Origin: Sinorhizobium terangae
GTDB lineage: Bacteria > Pseudomonadota > Alphaproteobacteria > Rhizobiales > Rhizobiaceae
NCBI RefSeq assembly: GCF_009601505.1
Contig: NZ_WITC01000085.1
Coordinates: forward strand, 124,001 to 188,000
Direction of reading: 5' to 3'
DNA: 64,000 nt
In this document: positions 17,814 through 29,076 of the stretch, piece by piece
How positions within the stretch are numbered: position 1 is the first letter of the stretch
Layout: each line of letters opens with the position of its first letter
Notes under the pieces: generated by a model
Database searches by the model: none
What the model was told of the DNA's origin: nothing
The model's input: only the letters and a program-made list of their open reading frames with translations
Program-made: the position numbers and the translations under genes

Positions 17814-19064
17814 TCAGGCCAGCCGCACGAGGATATGCTTTTTCTTGCCGAGCGACAGCTTGATGACGCCGTCGGCGATGTCGTCATAAGCAACGACGCG
17901 ACGTTCGTCGCTGATCGCTTCGTCGTTGATTCTCACGGCACCGCCCTGGACGTGGCGCCGCGCTTCGCCGTTCGAAGCGGCAAGGCCGGCGCGCACGATG
18001 AGCGTCAGCAGGCCGACGCCGGCTTCGAGTTCGGAGGCGGGGACCTCGATCGACGGCAGGTTCTCGGCAAGCGCGCCTTCCTCGAAGGTCTTGCGCGCCG
18101 TTTCGGCTGCCTGCTCGGCCGCCATGCGCCCGTGCAGCATGGCGGTGATTTCCGTCGCGAGAATCTTCTTGACCTCGTTGATCTCGGAGCCGCCGAGCTG
18201 CGCCAGACGATCGATCTCCGTCATCGGCAAGGTCGTGTAGAGCTTCAGGAAGCGCACGACGTCCGCATCCTCGGTATTGCGCCAGTACTGCCAGAAGTCG
18301 TAGGCGCCGAGCATATCGGGATTGAGCCAGACGGCACCGGTGACAGACTTGCCCATCTTGGCGCCGGATGCGGTTGTCAGAAGCGGCGAGGTGAGGGCGT
18401 AGAGCTGCGGCGTGCCCATGCGGTGGCCGAGATCGATACCATTGACGATGTTGCCCCATTGGTCCGAGCCGCCCATCTGCAGCCGGCACCCCGTCCGCTT
18501 GTGAAGCTCCACGAAGTCATAGGCCTGGAGGATCATGTAGTTGAATTCGAGAAACGAAAGCGACTGTTCGCGATCAAGTCGCATCTTGACGCTGTCGAAC
18601 GACAGCATGCGGTTAACCGAGAAGTGGCGGCCGACATCACGCAGGAATTCGAGGTAGTTTATGCCAAGCAGCCAGTCCGCATTGTTGATCATCAATGCGT
18701 CCGTCGGCCCTTGGCCGTATTTCAGGTAATTGGAGAATACAGTCTTGATGCTGGCAATGTTGGCCGCGATCGTCTCCGGCGTCATCAGTTGCCGCGCTTC
18801 GTCCTTGAAGGACGGATCGCCGACCATGCCAGTGCCACCGCCCATCAGCGAGATCGGTCGGTGGCCGGTCGCCTGCAGCCAATGCAGCATCATGATCTGA
18901 ATGAGACCACCGGCGTGGAGGCTTGGCGCGGTGGGATCGAAGCCGATATAGGCAGTCACGGTTTCCGTACGGAACAGTTGGTCGAGCCCGGCGTCATCGG
19001 AGGTCTGATGGATGAAACCGCGCTCGCTGAGGGTATGGAGGAAATCGGACTTGAACTCGGACAT
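17814..19064 (-). CDS. tyrS: Tyrosyl-tRNA synthetase
   Basis: This 416-residue class I aminoacyl-tRNA synthetase charges tRNA-Tyr. The HIGH-type signature is in [18 protein letters not shown], the tyrosine pocket in [21 protein letters not shown] and [12 protein letters not shown], and the KMSKS loop is KMGKS in [14 protein letters not shown]. The C terminus carries an S4 RNA-binding domain ([22 protein letters not shown]). Length is normal. It is divergent from anmK. Confidence 0.97.
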   Translation of the reverse strand: MSEFKSDFLHTLSERGFIHQTSDDAGLDQLFRTETVTAYIGFDPTAPSLHAGGLIQIMMLHWLQATGHRPISLMGGGTGMVGDPSFKDEARQLMTPETIAANIASIKTVFSNYLKYGQGPTDALMINNADWLLGINYLEFLRDVGRHFSVNRMLSFDSVKMRLDREQSLSFLEFNYMILQAYDFVELHKRTGCRLQMGGSDQWGNIVNGIDLGHRMGTPQLYALTSPLLTTASGAKMGKSVTGAVWLNPDMLGAYDFWQYWRNTEDADVVRFLKLYTTLPMTEIDRLAQLGGSEINEVKKILATEITAMLHGRMAAEQAAETARKTFEEGALAENLPSIEVPASELEAGVGLLTLIVRAGLAASNGEARRHVQGGAVRINDEAISDERRVVAYDDIADGVIKLSLGKKKHILVRLA

Positions 19065-19235
19065 GACCTGTTTCTTTCGGCTGGGTAGGACGTCTGCGGG
19101 CGGCGTTTATCATTGTTTTATCGAAAGTGCACGTTTTTGGTTGGCGGGCATTTTGTTATGAACGCACTGGCGGAACGAGGACTGGTGCGCTCGGTTTCTG
19201 CCGACATCGATCGAGGCACGCGCGCGGAGAAATCA

Positions 19236-20411
19236 ATGGGCAAGCTCTTGACGGCAATCGGCTTGATGAGCGGCACGAGCATGGACGGCATCGACGTTGC
19301 GCTGCTCCGGACCGACGGCGAGAACGTCGTGCAGCGTGGCCCCTCGGCCGGATACGCCTACGACGCGCGTTTCCGGGCGCGCCTGAAGCAGGGACTTGAT
19401 GACGCGAGATCGATTGCCGTACGGACGGAAAGGCCGGGGGAACTCGCTCAACTGGAGCGAGACCTGACGCTGCGCCACGCGGAAGCAGTCGAATCATTCC
19501 TACATGAAAACAATCTGTTGCCTGAGAATATTGATGTAATAGGTTTCCACGGACAAACAGTCCTGCACCGCCCGGACGAGGCATTGACCGTGCAGATCGG
19601 CGATGGAGACTTGCTGGCGCGCGAAACACAAATCGACGTCGTCTACGACATGCGGGCCAACGACATGGTCCATGGCGGCCAGGGAGCGCCGCTCATTCCG
19701 GCCTACCACGCTGCTCTGGCGAACGGCTTGTCGGAAAAACAAGAGATCGATGCGCCGGTCGTCTTCGTCAATATCGGCGGTATCTCCAACCTCACATTCG
19801 TTGGCGCCGGCCGGCGGATCGTCGCCTATGACAGCGGTCCCGGCAATACGCTGATTGACCAGTGGGTGGAGGCCCACGCCGGTATCCCCTATGACCAGGG
19901 CGGCATGATCGCAAGCGAAGGCACGATCGTGCCAGAACTCGCCGATCGGTACCTTTCTCATCCATTCTTTACCGCTGAGAAACGCCGCTCCCTCGACCGA
20001 AACGACTTCACGCCGCCCTCGGGCGCCGACGCAAGCCTGGCAGACGGCGCTCGCACACTCGCCTACGTCACCGCGGCAGCAATCGTGAAATCGGCAGGGC
20101 ATCTTCCGGAGGCCCCGGCCACCTACGTCATCTGCGGCGGTGGCCGCCTCAACCAGACCATCATGAAGGATTTGACAAGACTCGCCGGCGCGGTGCACGG
20201 CCGGGTGCTTGCCGCTGAAGCACTGGAACTGAACGGCGACTCGATGGAGGCCGAAGCGTGGGCCTATCTGGCGGTGAGATCACTGCGCGGCTTGCCGTTG
20301 ACCTATCCCGAAACGACCGGCGTCGATCGCCCTGTAAGCGGGGGTCGATTTGCATCGAAGTCGGTAGATATCGAGGCTCAGCAAGCGACAAGGCAGGTCG
20401 AACTGCCCTGA
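19236..20411 (+). CDS. anmK: Anhydro-N-acetylmuramic acid kinase
   Basis: This 391-residue enzyme phosphorylates and opens 1,6-anhydro-MurNAc during peptidoglycan recycling. Family motifs are [21 protein letters not shown] (ATP-binding loop), [37 protein letters not shown] and [15 protein letters not shown] start at the ATG of [13 protein letters not shown], which follows GGAGA. In-frame ATGs upstream would add a non-homologous N terminus. The C terminus extends about 20 residues past the usual end. It is divergent from tyrS. The recycling role fits the lytic transglycosylase and M23 genes elsewhere in the window, but there is no operon link. Confidence 0.96.
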   Translation: MGKLLTAIGLMSGTSMDGIDVALLRTDGENVVQRGPSAGYAYDARFRARLKQGLDDARSIAVRTERPGELAQLERDLTLRHAEAVESFLHENNLLPENIDVIGFHGQTVLHRPDEALTVQIGDGDLLARETQIDVVYDMRANDMVHGGQGAPLIPAYHAALANGLSEKQEIDAPVVFVNIGGISNLTFVGAGRRIVAYDSGPGNTLIDQWVEAHAGIPYDQGGMIASEGTIVPELADRYLSHPFFTAEKRRSLDRNDFTPPSGADASLADGARTLAYVTAAAIVKSAGHLPEAPATYVICGGGRLNQTIMKDLTRLAGAVHGRVLAAEALELNGDSMEAEAWAYLAVRSLRGLPLTYPETTGVDRPVSGGRFASKSVDIEAQQATRQVELP

Positions 20412-20531
20412 CAGCACATTTTTCCTTGATTTGCTCTAATTGTTTCTTTGCACTCCGCCGGTAGGATAGCTCGGTGTGTGAGATTTATGCGGATCCGTGA
20501 TTCGCAGTCGGAACTCTTCGGAAGCTGTCGA

Positions 20532-21731
20532 ATGGGTGGTGCGATTTCCCTTCTGGCCGTGAATTTCATCGTCGCCCAGATCTTTGCGGTCGCATTTCTT
20601 ATCATCGCGGCAAAGAGTCGTTCGGGCCGACCAGCGATCTGGATCGCTGCCTGCTTCGTTGTCGCTTCCCTGTCGGCGGTGTTTGAGGCCGTTCTGCCCT
20701 TCAGCGCTTTTCCGCGCCTCTTCGCGATAGCGGCGTTCGCCAGCGTCCTCGGGGGCTTCAGCCTGCTCCGCGTGGGACTTGGACTGCATTACGACGTGCC
20801 GGTTCGGCCGGCGCTGCTTGCCGCTTTCTTCATCGCTTCGGTCATCGTCGATCTCGTGATCTACGACCTTCCGCGCGGCACCTTCCAGCATGCCTTCTTT
20901 TACCAGATGCCGTTCTTCCTCATTCAGGCGTGGTCCGCCTCAACGATCGTCCGGTCGCGGCGGCAAAATTACGCGGACCGCACGCTGCTCTGCCTTCTGG
21001 TGCTGAGCGCGATCTACTATCTTGCGAAGATCTACGCCGCAGTGGCGGCGGGCTCCGGAAGAACGGCGGCCGATTATGTCTCCAGCCCGTTTGCGCTGAT
21101 TTCGCAGGCTCTTGGCGCCATGCTGATCGTCGGAACCGGCCTGGCGATGCTCGGCGTCATGGTGAAGGATATCATCGACGACGCGCGGGCGAGTTCTGAA
21201 ATCGACGCCCTCTCTGATCTCTACAATCGCCGGGGCTTCGTGGAGCGTCTTGCTCCGATGCTGGAAAGACGCGGCACGGTCAATCCCGGCGCGCTCATCC
21301 TTACTGACCTCGACCATTTCAAGCAGGTGAACGACAGTTACGGCCATCATGCCGGGGACGAGGTGATCCGGCGGTTTTCGCGCCTTCTTCGCGATCTGAT
21401 GCCGAGCCGCGCCGTTGCCGGGCGCCTCGGAGGGGAAGAATTTGCCGTCTTTCTTCCCCTGACGGATTTATCGGAGGCGCGTGTCCTCGCCCATGGCATC
21501 CGCGCGGCGATGGCCTCAATGCAGATTAACGGCCTGCCTGAAAAGGCGACGGTTACCGCCAGCTTTGGCGTCGCGGCGGTTGCCGTAAACGAGCCGCTCG
21601 AACTGGCCATGCAAAGAGCCGACAAGGCGCTCTATGCCGCCAAGGCCGCCGGACGGAACAGGGTGGAGTGTGCCGAAGCGCCGGCAGACGTCGTCAAGCC
21701 TGCAGTGCCGCATTGGGTTGGACGAAGCTAA
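20532..21731 (+). CDS. Membrane-bound GGDEF diguanylate cyclase
   Basis: This protein of about 399 residues has several N-terminal hydrophobic helices (about seven in residues 5-215, starting ISLLAVNFIVAQIFAVAFLI) and a C-terminal GGDEF domain from DALSDLYNRRGF to the end. The active-site motif is GGEEF within RLGGEEFAVF, consistent with cyclic-di-GMP synthesis. The inhibitory RxxD site expected five residues before it is not present (the segment reads PSRAVAGR). I chose the ATG after GGAAGCTGTCGA. An upstream ATG at 20487 is possible. No EAL domain is present. The membrane part is a probable sensor of unknown signal. Confidence 0.9.
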   Translation: MGGAISLLAVNFIVAQIFAVAFLIIAAKSRSGRPAIWIAACFVVASLSAVFEAVLPFSAFPRLFAIAAFASVLGGFSLLRVGLGLHYDVPVRPALLAAFFIASVIVDLVIYDLPRGTFQHAFFYQMPFFLIQAWSASTIVRSRRQNYADRTLLCLLVLSAIYYLAKIYAAVAAGSGRTAADYVSSPFALISQALGAMLIVGTGLAMLGVMVKDIIDDARASSEIDALSDLYNRRGFVERLAPMLERRGTVNPGALILTDLDHFKQVNDSYGHHAGDEVIRRFSRLLRDLMPSRAVAGRLGGEEFAVFLPLTDLSEARVLAHGIRAAMASMQINGLPEKATVTASFGVAAVAVNEPLELAMQRADKALYAAKAAGRNRVECAEAPADVVKPAVPHWVGRS

Positions 21732-21833
21732 AGCACGTCGCATTCGATTGGAGCCATGCGACGTGCTTTATTTTATTGCTTTCAGTGATGTCGTTGTCCC
21801 GAAACCGCACCACACTTTCGGGCGACATGCGCT
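21729..21833 (+). repeat. Double-hairpin intergenic element / terminator after the GGDEF gene
   Basis: The first hairpin has perfect 15-base arms, TAAAGCACGTCGCAT and ATGCGACGTGCTTTA, followed by TTTTATTG, so it can act as an intrinsic terminator for the GGDEF gene whose stop it overlaps. A second hairpin follows (CCCGAAA at 21798 and TTTCGGG at 21816, then CGACATGC). Composite structures of this form are common between rhizobial genes as far as I recall. Confidence 0.65.
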
Positions 21834-21901
21834 AGACGCCACGTCTCAGTGCGTCCTCGCACGCTGAACTGCACGCGAGGACGATTCGGCCCGCCGCTAT
21901 G

Positions 21902-22579
21902 TCAGCGAATGCGCTTGGCGGCCGGTTCCGGCGTCAGCTCGCCGTTGAGGCGGCGATCGAGATAGTCCTCGCACTCGGCCATCAGAGTCTCGATCTGGCC
22001 GTTGAAGAAGTGGTTGGCGCCCGGCACGGTCCTGTGGGTGATCAGGATGCCCTTCTGCGCCTTCAGCTTGTCGACGAGACCGTTGACGTCCTTCTCGGGG
22101 GCCACCTTGTCGGAATCGCCGTTGATGATCAGGCCGGACGAGGGGCAAGGGGCGAGGAACGAGAAGTCATAGATGTTCGGCTGCGGCGCGACCGCCATGA
22201 AGCCTTCGATTTCCGGGCGGCGCATCAAGAGTTGCATGCCGATCCAGGCGCCGAAGGAGTAACCGGCAACCCAGCAGCTTTTCGAATCTGGATGCAGGCT
22301 CTGCACCCAGTCGAGCGCAGAGGCGGCATCGGAAAGCTCGCCGGCACCATGGTCGAACTCGCCCTGGCTGCGCCCGATGCCGCGGAAATTGAACCGGAGC
22401 GTCGTGAACCCGCGCTTCTGAAACATGTAGAAAAGCTGGTAGACGATCTGGTTGTTCATCGTGCCGCCGAACTGGGGATGCGGGTGCAGGATGATGGCTA
22501 TCGGGGCGCTCTTCTGCTTCGAAGGCTGGTAGCGACCTTCCAGCCGACCAGCTGGACCGTTGAAGATAATCTCGGGCAT
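21902..22579 (-). CDS. Alpha/beta hydrolase
   Basis: This 225-residue cytoplasmic hydrolase has the nucleophile elbow GYSFGAW, an oxyanion-side loop HPHPQFGGTMNN, a conserved strand TLRFNFRGIGRSQG, the aspartate region INGDSDKVAPE and the catalytic His in VPGANHFF. It resembles the small dienelactone hydrolase/CocE-like group often annotated only as alpha/beta hydrolase. The start MPEIIFNGPAGRLEG gives the compact family form; the frame continues upstream without homology. The substrate is unknown. It is divergent from the iron-sulfur cluster, with about 220 bases between. Confidence 0.88.
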   Translation of the reverse strand: MPEIIFNGPAGRLEGRYQPSKQKSAPIAIILHPHPQFGGTMNNQIVYQLFYMFQKRGFTTLRFNFRGIGRSQGEFDHGAGELSDAASALDWVQSLHPDSKSCWVAGYSFGAWIGMQLLMRRPEIEGFMAVAPQPNIYDFSFLAPCPSSGLIINGDSDKVAPEKDVNGLVDKLKAQKGILITHRTVPGANHFFNGQIETLMAECEDYLDRRLNGELTPEPAAKRIR

Positions 22580-22803
22580 TGGCTCTCCGGGAATGTTTCT
22601 GGTTCTAATTGCGGTTTCAGTGCCGATCTTGTCTTGACGAAAGCAGTCAGCTTTTCTAAAACCTAGTTTAGAACCGTTCAAAACTTCGGTGCGGGCATTC
22701 CGCCTTGTGCTTCGTCTCATAAGGCAAGCGACGCGGAAAATTCAAGGAAAATGCAACGGCACCGATTGTAACGGCCGAGCCGCTTGTCCTAACGAAAGAA
22801 ACG

Positions 22804-23970
22804 ATGTCGGGATCGCGCATTTATATGGACTGGAACGCCACGGCGCCGCTTCTCACTGAAGCGCGCGAGGCCCTCCTGTCGGCGCTCGATCAGGTCGGCA
22901 ATCCGTCGTCGGTTCACGGCGAGGGCAGGGCGATACGCACGCTTGTCGAAAGCGCCCGGCGTGATGTCGCCGCGCTTTGCGGCGCACAACCCGCCTCGGT
23001 CACCTTCACCAGCGGCGCGACCGAGGCCGCTAATATGGTGCTGACCCCGGATTTCCGAATGGGACGGACGCCGCTCAGGATCGCCAAGCTCTACGCCTCG
23101 GCGATCGAGCATCCGGCAGTCCGCGAGGGCGGACGTTTCGCGCGCGAAGATGTTTGCGAGGTGCCGGTGACGAGCGCCGGCGTCGTCGATGGTGCCGCGC
23201 TGGATGCACTGCTTGCCTCCCATGATCGCGAGGCCGGGCTGCCGATGGTCGCCGTGATGCTTGCCAACAACGAGACAGGCATCGTCCAGCCTATCGCCGA
23301 GGTCGCCGCCATAGTGCGCGCCCATGGCGGCCTCCTTGTCGTCGATGCCGTGCAGGCGGCGGGACGTCTGCCTTTGTCGATCGAAGCGCTTGGTGCCGAC
23401 TTCCTCATCGTCTCTTCGCACAAGATCGGCGGGCCGAAAGGCGCGGGCGCACTTGTCGCGCGTGGTGAAGTCATGATGCCTTCGGCGCTGATCCGTGGCG
23501 GCGGGCAGGAGAAAGGTCACCGTTCGGGTACTGAAAATGCGCCCGCACTTGCCGGCTTTGGAGCGGCGGCCCGGGTGGTTGCCGGTAACATAGACGGACG
23601 GATTACGGCCGTTGCCGCTTTGCGCGATCGGCTCGAAGCCGAAATGCAGTCGTCGGCGCCGGATGTAGTGATCCACGGACGCGATATTGCTCGCATCGGC
23701 AACACGACCTTTTTCACGCTTCCGGGCCTGAAAGCTGAAACCGGCCAGATTGCCTTCGATCTCGAAGGCGTGGCGCTTTCGGCGGGATCGGCCTGCTCCT
23801 CCGGCAAGGTCGGGCAGAGCCACGTGCTGACAGCTATGGGTTACGATCCTCGCCAGGGCGCATTGCGTATATCAATCGGCGAGACAACGACGGAGGCCGA
23901 AATCGAGCGTTGCGCGGCTGTCTTCGCGAAGGTGGCGGCCCGCCGGCGCTCAACCGGAAAGGCCGCATGA
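22804..23970 (+). CDS. Cysteine desulfurase, IscS/NifS type
   Basis: This 388-residue PLP enzyme releases sulfur from cysteine as a persulfide. It has the N-terminal YMDWNATAPL, FTSGATEAANMVL, the PLP lysine in VSSHKIGGPKGAGALVARG, RSGTENAPALAGFG and the catalytic Cys loop SAGSACSSGKVGQSHVL, typical of group I (IscS/NifS) enzymes. It is the first gene of the cluster, 151 bases before sufB, while a group II SufS lies further along. The two enzymes may share or split sulfur supply. It could also serve tRNA thiolation. Confidence 0.93.
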   Translation: MSGSRIYMDWNATAPLLTEAREALLSALDQVGNPSSVHGEGRAIRTLVESARRDVAALCGAQPASVTFTSGATEAANMVLTPDFRMGRTPLRIAKLYASAIEHPAVREGGRFAREDVCEVPVTSAGVVDGAALDALLASHDREAGLPMVAVMLANNETGIVQPIAEVAAIVRAHGGLLVVDAVQAAGRLPLSIEALGADFLIVSSHKIGGPKGAGALVARGEVMMPSALIRGGGQEKGHRSGTENAPALAGFGAAARVVAGNIDGRITAVAALRDRLEAEMQSSAPDVVIHGRDIARIGNTTFFTLPGLKAETGQIAFDLEGVALSAGSACSSGKVGQSHVLTAMGYDPRQGALRISIGETTTEAEIERCAAVFAKVAARRRSTGKAA

Positions 23971-23991
23971 GGCAAAACGTTGAAGGAATTT

Positions 23992-24011
23992 GCGGAAAAG
24001 CAAATTTCCGC
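23992..24011. promoter_or_regulatory. Inverted repeat between the desulfurase gene and sufB
   Basis: Arms GCGGAAA and TTTCCGC with a six-base spacer sit about 110 bases before the sufB ATG. It could be a weak terminator for the desulfurase or an operator for the suf genes. I could not match it to a known RirA, IscR or Irr site. A TTGACA hexamer at 24077 lies downstream but lacks a good -10 at normal spacing. Confidence 0.3.
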
Positions 24012-24121
24012 TTGGCAAATGGGGTGAAAAGCGCCTTTTAGCCATTACATAAGCGGTGCGCAAAGTTTGCATCGTGTTGACAAGCTGCCGGACCTTGGAT
24101 CCGGCAAGATTGGAGAACGAC

Positions 24122-25591
24122 ATGCCTGCCGTGCAGGAAACCATTGATCAGGTCCGCAAGATCGACGTGGACCAGTATAAATACGGCTTCGAAACGCATA
24201 TCGAGATGGAAAAGGCGCCGAAAGGCCTTTCCGAGGATATCATTCGTTTCATTTCGGCCAAGAAGAACGAACCGGAGTGGATGCTGGAGTGGCGTCTTAA
24301 CGCCTATCGCCGCTGGCTGACCATGGACGAGCCGAGCTGGGCGCGTGTCCGCTACCCGAAGATCGACTTCAGCGACATCCACTACTACGCTGCGCCGAAG
24401 AGCATGTCGGGGCCGAGGTCGCTCGATGAGGTCGATCCGGAACTGCTCGCGGTCTACGAGAAGCTCGGTATCCCGCTCAAGGAACAGGAAATCCTTGCTG
24501 GCGTTCAGAAGTCGAAGATCGCCGTCGACGCGGTGTTCGATTCCGTCTCGGTCGTCACGACCTTCAAGGAAGAGCTGAAGAAGGCCGGCGTGATCTTCAT
24601 GTCGATCTCGGAAGCGATGCGGGAGCATCCGGACCTGGTGCGGAAATATCTCGGCACGGTTGTGCCGCAGTCGGATAATTTCTATGCAACGCTGAACTCT
24701 GCCGTCTTCACCGATGGTTCCTTCGTCTACGTACCCAAGGGCGTGCGGTGCCCGATGGAGCTTTCGACCTATTTCCGCATCAACGAGCGGAACACCGGCC
24801 AGTTCGAGCGCACGCTGATCATCGCCGACGAGGGCGCCTATGTGTCCTATCTCGAGGGCTGCACCGCACCGCAGCGCGACGAGAACCAGCTTCATGCGGC
24901 GGTCGTCGAGCTGATCGCGCTCGATGACGCCGAGATCAAGTATTCGACGGTGCAGAACTGGTATCCGGGCGACAAGCATGGCAAGGGCGGAGTCTACAAC
25001 TTCGTCACCAAGCGCGGCGATTGCCGCGGCAAAAATTCGAAGATTTCCTGGACGCAGGTGGAAACCGGTTCGGCGATCACCTGGAAATATCCGTCCTGCA
25101 TCCTGCGCGGCGATGGCTCGCGCGGCGAGTTCTACTCGATCGCCGTCTCCAACGGTCACCAGCAGGTCGACTCCGGCACCAAGATGATCCATCTCGGCAA
25201 GAACACGTCGAGCCGCATCATCTCCAAGGGCATCGCCGCCGGCGTTTCGGACAACACCTATCGCGGTCAGGTTTCAGCCCACCGCAAGGCGGAGAACGCC
25301 CGCAACTTCACCCAGTGCGACTCGCTCTTGATCGGCGACAAGTGCGGTGCCCATACGGTGCCCTATATCGAGGCGAAGAACTCGACGGCGCAGTTCGAGC
25401 ACGAGGCGACGACGTCCAAGATTTCCGAGGACCAGCTGTTCTACTGCCTGCAGCGCGGCATTCCGGAAGAGGCGGCGATCGCGCTGATCGTCAATGGCTT
25501 CGTCAAGGAAGTCATTCAGGAGCTGCCGATGGAATTCGCCGTCGAGGCGCAGAAGCTGATTGGCATCTCGCTGGAAGGCAGCGTGGGCTAA
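24122..25591 (+). CDS. sufB: Fe-S cluster assembly protein SufB
   Basis: This 489-residue scaffold subunit of the SufBCD complex builds Fe-S clusters in the cytosol. Family features include [37 protein letters not shown], the C-terminal catalytic area [21 protein letters not shown] with conserved Cys, and [18 protein letters not shown]. The start at [14 protein letters not shown] follows TGGAGAACGAC. sufC, sufD and sufS follow in the same direction. Length matches family. Confidence 0.97.
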   Translation: MPAVQETIDQVRKIDVDQYKYGFETHIEMEKAPKGLSEDIIRFISAKKNEPEWMLEWRLNAYRRWLTMDEPSWARVRYPKIDFSDIHYYAAPKSMSGPRSLDEVDPELLAVYEKLGIPLKEQEILAGVQKSKIAVDAVFDSVSVVTTFKEELKKAGVIFMSISEAMREHPDLVRKYLGTVVPQSDNFYATLNSAVFTDGSFVYVPKGVRCPMELSTYFRINERNTGQFERTLIIADEGAYVSYLEGCTAPQRDENQLHAAVVELIALDDAEIKYSTVQNWYPGDKHGKGGVYNFVTKRGDCRGKNSKISWTQVETGSAITWKYPSCILRGDGSRGEFYSIAVSNGHQQVDSGTKMIHLGKNTSSRIISKGIAAGVSDNTYRGQVSAHRKAENARNFTQCDSLLIGDKCGAHTVPYIEAKNSTAQFEHEATTSKISEDQLFYCLQRGIPEEAAIALIVNGFVKEVIQELPMEFAVEAQKLIGISLEGSVG

Positions 25592-25667
25592 CACCTCGAC
25601 CTGATTATCGAAAAGCGCGCGGGACTTGCGCGCAAAGACTATTCGCTTCCCAAGAGGACGATTGAAA

Positions 25668-26423
<756 letters not shown>

Positions 26424-26445
26424 CGCCTGTTGAAGGAGTGTTCGA

Positions 26446-27723
26446 ATGAATATGCAACAGGCCATCAAGATGACGGCTGCCGAAACCGCGCTGGTCGATG
26501 CCTATACCGCGCAGATCGGTGATCTGCCCGGCGACGGAGCGGTGCTGTCGCTCCGCGACACGCTCGTCCACGAACTGAGGACGGCGGGGCTGCCGACACG
26601 TCGCATCGAGTCATGGCACTATACGGACCTGCGCACCTTGCTACGCACGGTACCTGCCGCCGATCCGTCAGCCTTTGCCGACAGGGTCGATGCCGTCGTT
26701 CCGGGTTCGTCCGTTCTTCCGGTTCGCAGCGGCCAGGCAGACCTCAAGGGCCTTCCCGAGGGTGTGACGGCGCGCTCCTATACCGACAGCCTGATTGACG
26801 GTTCGGCTGTTGCCGGCCTTGCCGTGCTCGGCTCGGATGATGCAATCGGCCGGATCAATGGTGGGCTGGTTCGCGGCGGTCTCGAAATCGAGATTGCGGA
26901 AGGGGCCGAACTTGAAGCGCCACTCGAGATTCAGGTCGTCCAGAGCCACGGCCAGACGCACACGCGCTTTCCCGTGGCCTTCGGCGCCGGCTCCAAGGCT
27001 ACGGTGATCGAACGGCATCTGTCGACAAACGCGGAGCCAAGCTTCGTTTCGTCGGTGAGCGACGTCACGCTCGCCGAGGGTGCCGACGTGATCTGGATCA
27101 TCGTCCAGCAGCAGGGCGCGGACGATACGCATCTCGGCCAGATCCGCTTCGACCTCGGCAAGAACGCGAAGCTGCACCTCTTCGTCATCAATGCCGGCGG
27201 CAAGCTGGTGCGCCAGGAAATCCACGGCAAGGCGAGCGGCGAGGGCGCCGATCTGACGCTGCGCGGCATCAACCTGCTCGGCGGCGACAGCCACACGGAC
27301 GTGACCTTCACGCTCACCCATGACGTGCCGCACACCACGTCGAGCGAGATCATCCGCAACGTCGTTTTCGACCGGGCGAAGGGCGTATTCCAGGGCAAGA
27401 TCCTGGTCGCCAAGGACGCGCAGAAGACGGACGCGAAGATGGCCTGCAATACGCTGCTCTTGTCCGACGATGCCGACATGTCTTCAAAGCCGGAGCTCGA
27501 AATCTTTGCAGATGACGTGCAGTGCGGTCACGGTGCGACGGTCGCCGACATCGACCACACACAGCTCTTCTACATGCTCGCTCGGGGCATCCCGGAGAAG
27601 AAAGCGCGCGCGATGCTCGTCAACGCCTTCGTCGCCGAGATCGTCGAAGAGCTTGAAGACGACGAGGAACTGGTCGAGGCGCTGGAAGGCATAATCTCGG
27701 CCTGGCTGGAAAAACACGCCTGA
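26446..27723 (+). CDS. sufD: Fe-S cluster assembly protein SufD
   Basis: This 425-residue paralogue of SufB pairs with it in the SufBC2D scaffold. The N-terminal half is variable. The C-terminal beta-helix has LRGINLLGGDSHTDVTFTL, RAKGVFQGKILVAKDAQKTDA, SSKPELEIFADDVQCGHGAT and the SufD-type ending LFYMLARGIPEKKARAML. Start MNMQQAIKM follows GAAGGAGTG. The gene lies 13 bases before sufS. Confidence 0.95.
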   Translation: MNMQQAIKMTAAETALVDAYTAQIGDLPGDGAVLSLRDTLVHELRTAGLPTRRIESWHYTDLRTLLRTVPAADPSAFADRVDAVVPGSSVLPVRSGQADLKGLPEGVTARSYTDSLIDGSAVAGLAVLGSDDAIGRINGGLVRGGLEIEIAEGAELEAPLEIQVVQSHGQTHTRFPVAFGAGSKATVIERHLSTNAEPSFVSSVSDVTLAEGADVIWIIVQQQGADDTHLGQIRFDLGKNAKLHLFVINAGGKLVRQEIHGKASGEGADLTLRGINLLGGDSHTDVTFTLTHDVPHTTSSEIIRNVVFDRAKGVFQGKILVAKDAQKTDAKMACNTLLLSDDADMSSKPELEIFADDVQCGHGATVADIDHTQLFYMLARGIPEKKARAMLVNAFVAEIVEELEDDEELVEALEGIISAWLEKHA

Positions 27724-27736
27724 TTGGACGAAGGAT

Positions 27737-28978
27737 ATGGAACATATCGTGCCGGTGCCGGCCTATGACGTCGAAGCCATCAGAAAGGATTTCCCGATCC
27801 TTTCGCGGACGGTCTACGGCAAGCCGCTTGTCTATCTCGACAATGGCGCATCGGCACAGAAGCCGCAGCTCGTTATCGATGCCGTGGCCCATGCCTATGC
27901 CAATGAATACGCCAACGTCCATCGCGGCCTGCATTTCCTGTCGAACGCCGCAACGGAAGCCTATGAGGCGGCGCGCGAGAAGGTTCGCCGCTTTCTGAAC
28001 GCGCCATCGGCCGACAATATCATCTTCACCAAGTCCTCGACCGAAGCGATCAATGCGGTCGCCCACGGCTACGGCATGCCGAAGCTCGGGGAGGGCGACG
28101 AGATCGTGCTCTCGATCATGGAGCACCACTCCAACATCGTTCCCTGGCATTTCATCCGTGAGCGCCAGGGTGCGAAGCTCGTGTGGGCGCCCGTCGACGA
28201 CGACGGCGCGTTTCACATCGAAGATTTCGTCAAATGCCTGACGGAACGGACAAGGCTCATTGCCATCACGCACATGTCGAACGCGCTCGGCACGGTCGTA
28301 CCGGTGAAGGAAATCTGCCGCATCGCACGCGAGCGCGGCATTCCGGTGCTGGTCGACGGCAGCCAAGGTGCGGTGCATATGCCGGTCGATGTTCAGGACA
28401 TCGATTGCGACTGGTACGTGATGACCGGCCATAAGCTTTACGGCCCGTCTGGTATCGGCGTGCTCTACGGCAAGATGGATCGCCTGAAGGAGATGCGTCC
28501 TTTCATGGGGGGCGGCGAGATGATCGAGGAGGTGACCGAGGACCGCGTCACGTACAACGACCCGCCGCACCGCTTCGAGGCCGGCACGCCGCCGATCGTG
28601 CAGGCAATCGGCCTCGGCTATGCGCTCGATTATATGGAAAAGGTCGGCCGGGAAGCGATACGCGCCCATGAGGCAGATCTCACGGCTTACGCGCGAGAGC
28701 GGCTGTCATCGATCAATTCGCTGCGGGTCTTCGGCGACGCGCCTGGCAAGGGCAGCATCTTTTCCTTCGAGATTGCCGGGGTCCATGCCCACGACGTTTC
28801 GATGGTGATCGACCGCGCCGGCGTTGCCGTCAGGGCCGGAACACATTGCGCGCAGCCGCTCTTGAAACGGTTCGGCGTCACCTCCACATGCCGTGCGTCC
28901 TTCGGCCTCTACAATACCCGGGCCGAAGTCGATGCGCTCGCGGATGCGCTGGACCACGCTCGGAAGTTTTTCGCGTGA
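27737..28978 (+). CDS. sufS: Cysteine desulfurase SufS
   Basis: This 413-residue group II cysteine desulfurase is the sulfur donor for SufBCD. It has DNGASAQKPQLVIDA, HRGLHFLSNAAT, MEHHSNIVPW, the PLP lysine in MTGHKLYGPSGIGVLYG and the catalytic Cys in RAGTHCAQPLLKRFG. It normally acts with SufE; no sufE is in the window. Together with the IscS-type enzyme at 22804 the cluster holds two desulfurases. Confidence 0.96.
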   Translation: MEHIVPVPAYDVEAIRKDFPILSRTVYGKPLVYLDNGASAQKPQLVIDAVAHAYANEYANVHRGLHFLSNAATEAYEAAREKVRRFLNAPSADNIIFTKSSTEAINAVAHGYGMPKLGEGDEIVLSIMEHHSNIVPWHFIRERQGAKLVWAPVDDDGAFHIEDFVKCLTERTRLIAITHMSNALGTVVPVKEICRIARERGIPVLVDGSQGAVHMPVDVQDIDCDWYVMTGHKLYGPSGIGVLYGKMDRLKEMRPFMGGGEMIEEVTEDRVTYNDPPHRFEAGTPPIVQAIGLGYALDYMEKVGREAIRAHEADLTAYARERLSSINSLRVFGDAPGKGSIFSFEIAGVHAHDVSMVIDRAGVAVRAGTHCAQPLLKRFGVTSTCRASFGLYNTRAEVDALADALDHARKFFA

Positions 28979-29076
28979 ACGCACGCTGCAAAGCGTCTGT
29001 TCAAAACATGGATTGCCGCAGGTTCTTGCCGTAAAGGTGTGGCACACTTTCGCGGAGCCTGCTCAGGGAGACGGAC

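Noticed and set aside
24077-24105. TTGACA-based promoter for sufB
   Set aside because: At 17-base spacing the -10 would be TCCGGC, which is not promoter-like; a small hairpin (GCCGGA/TCCGGC) occupies the site.
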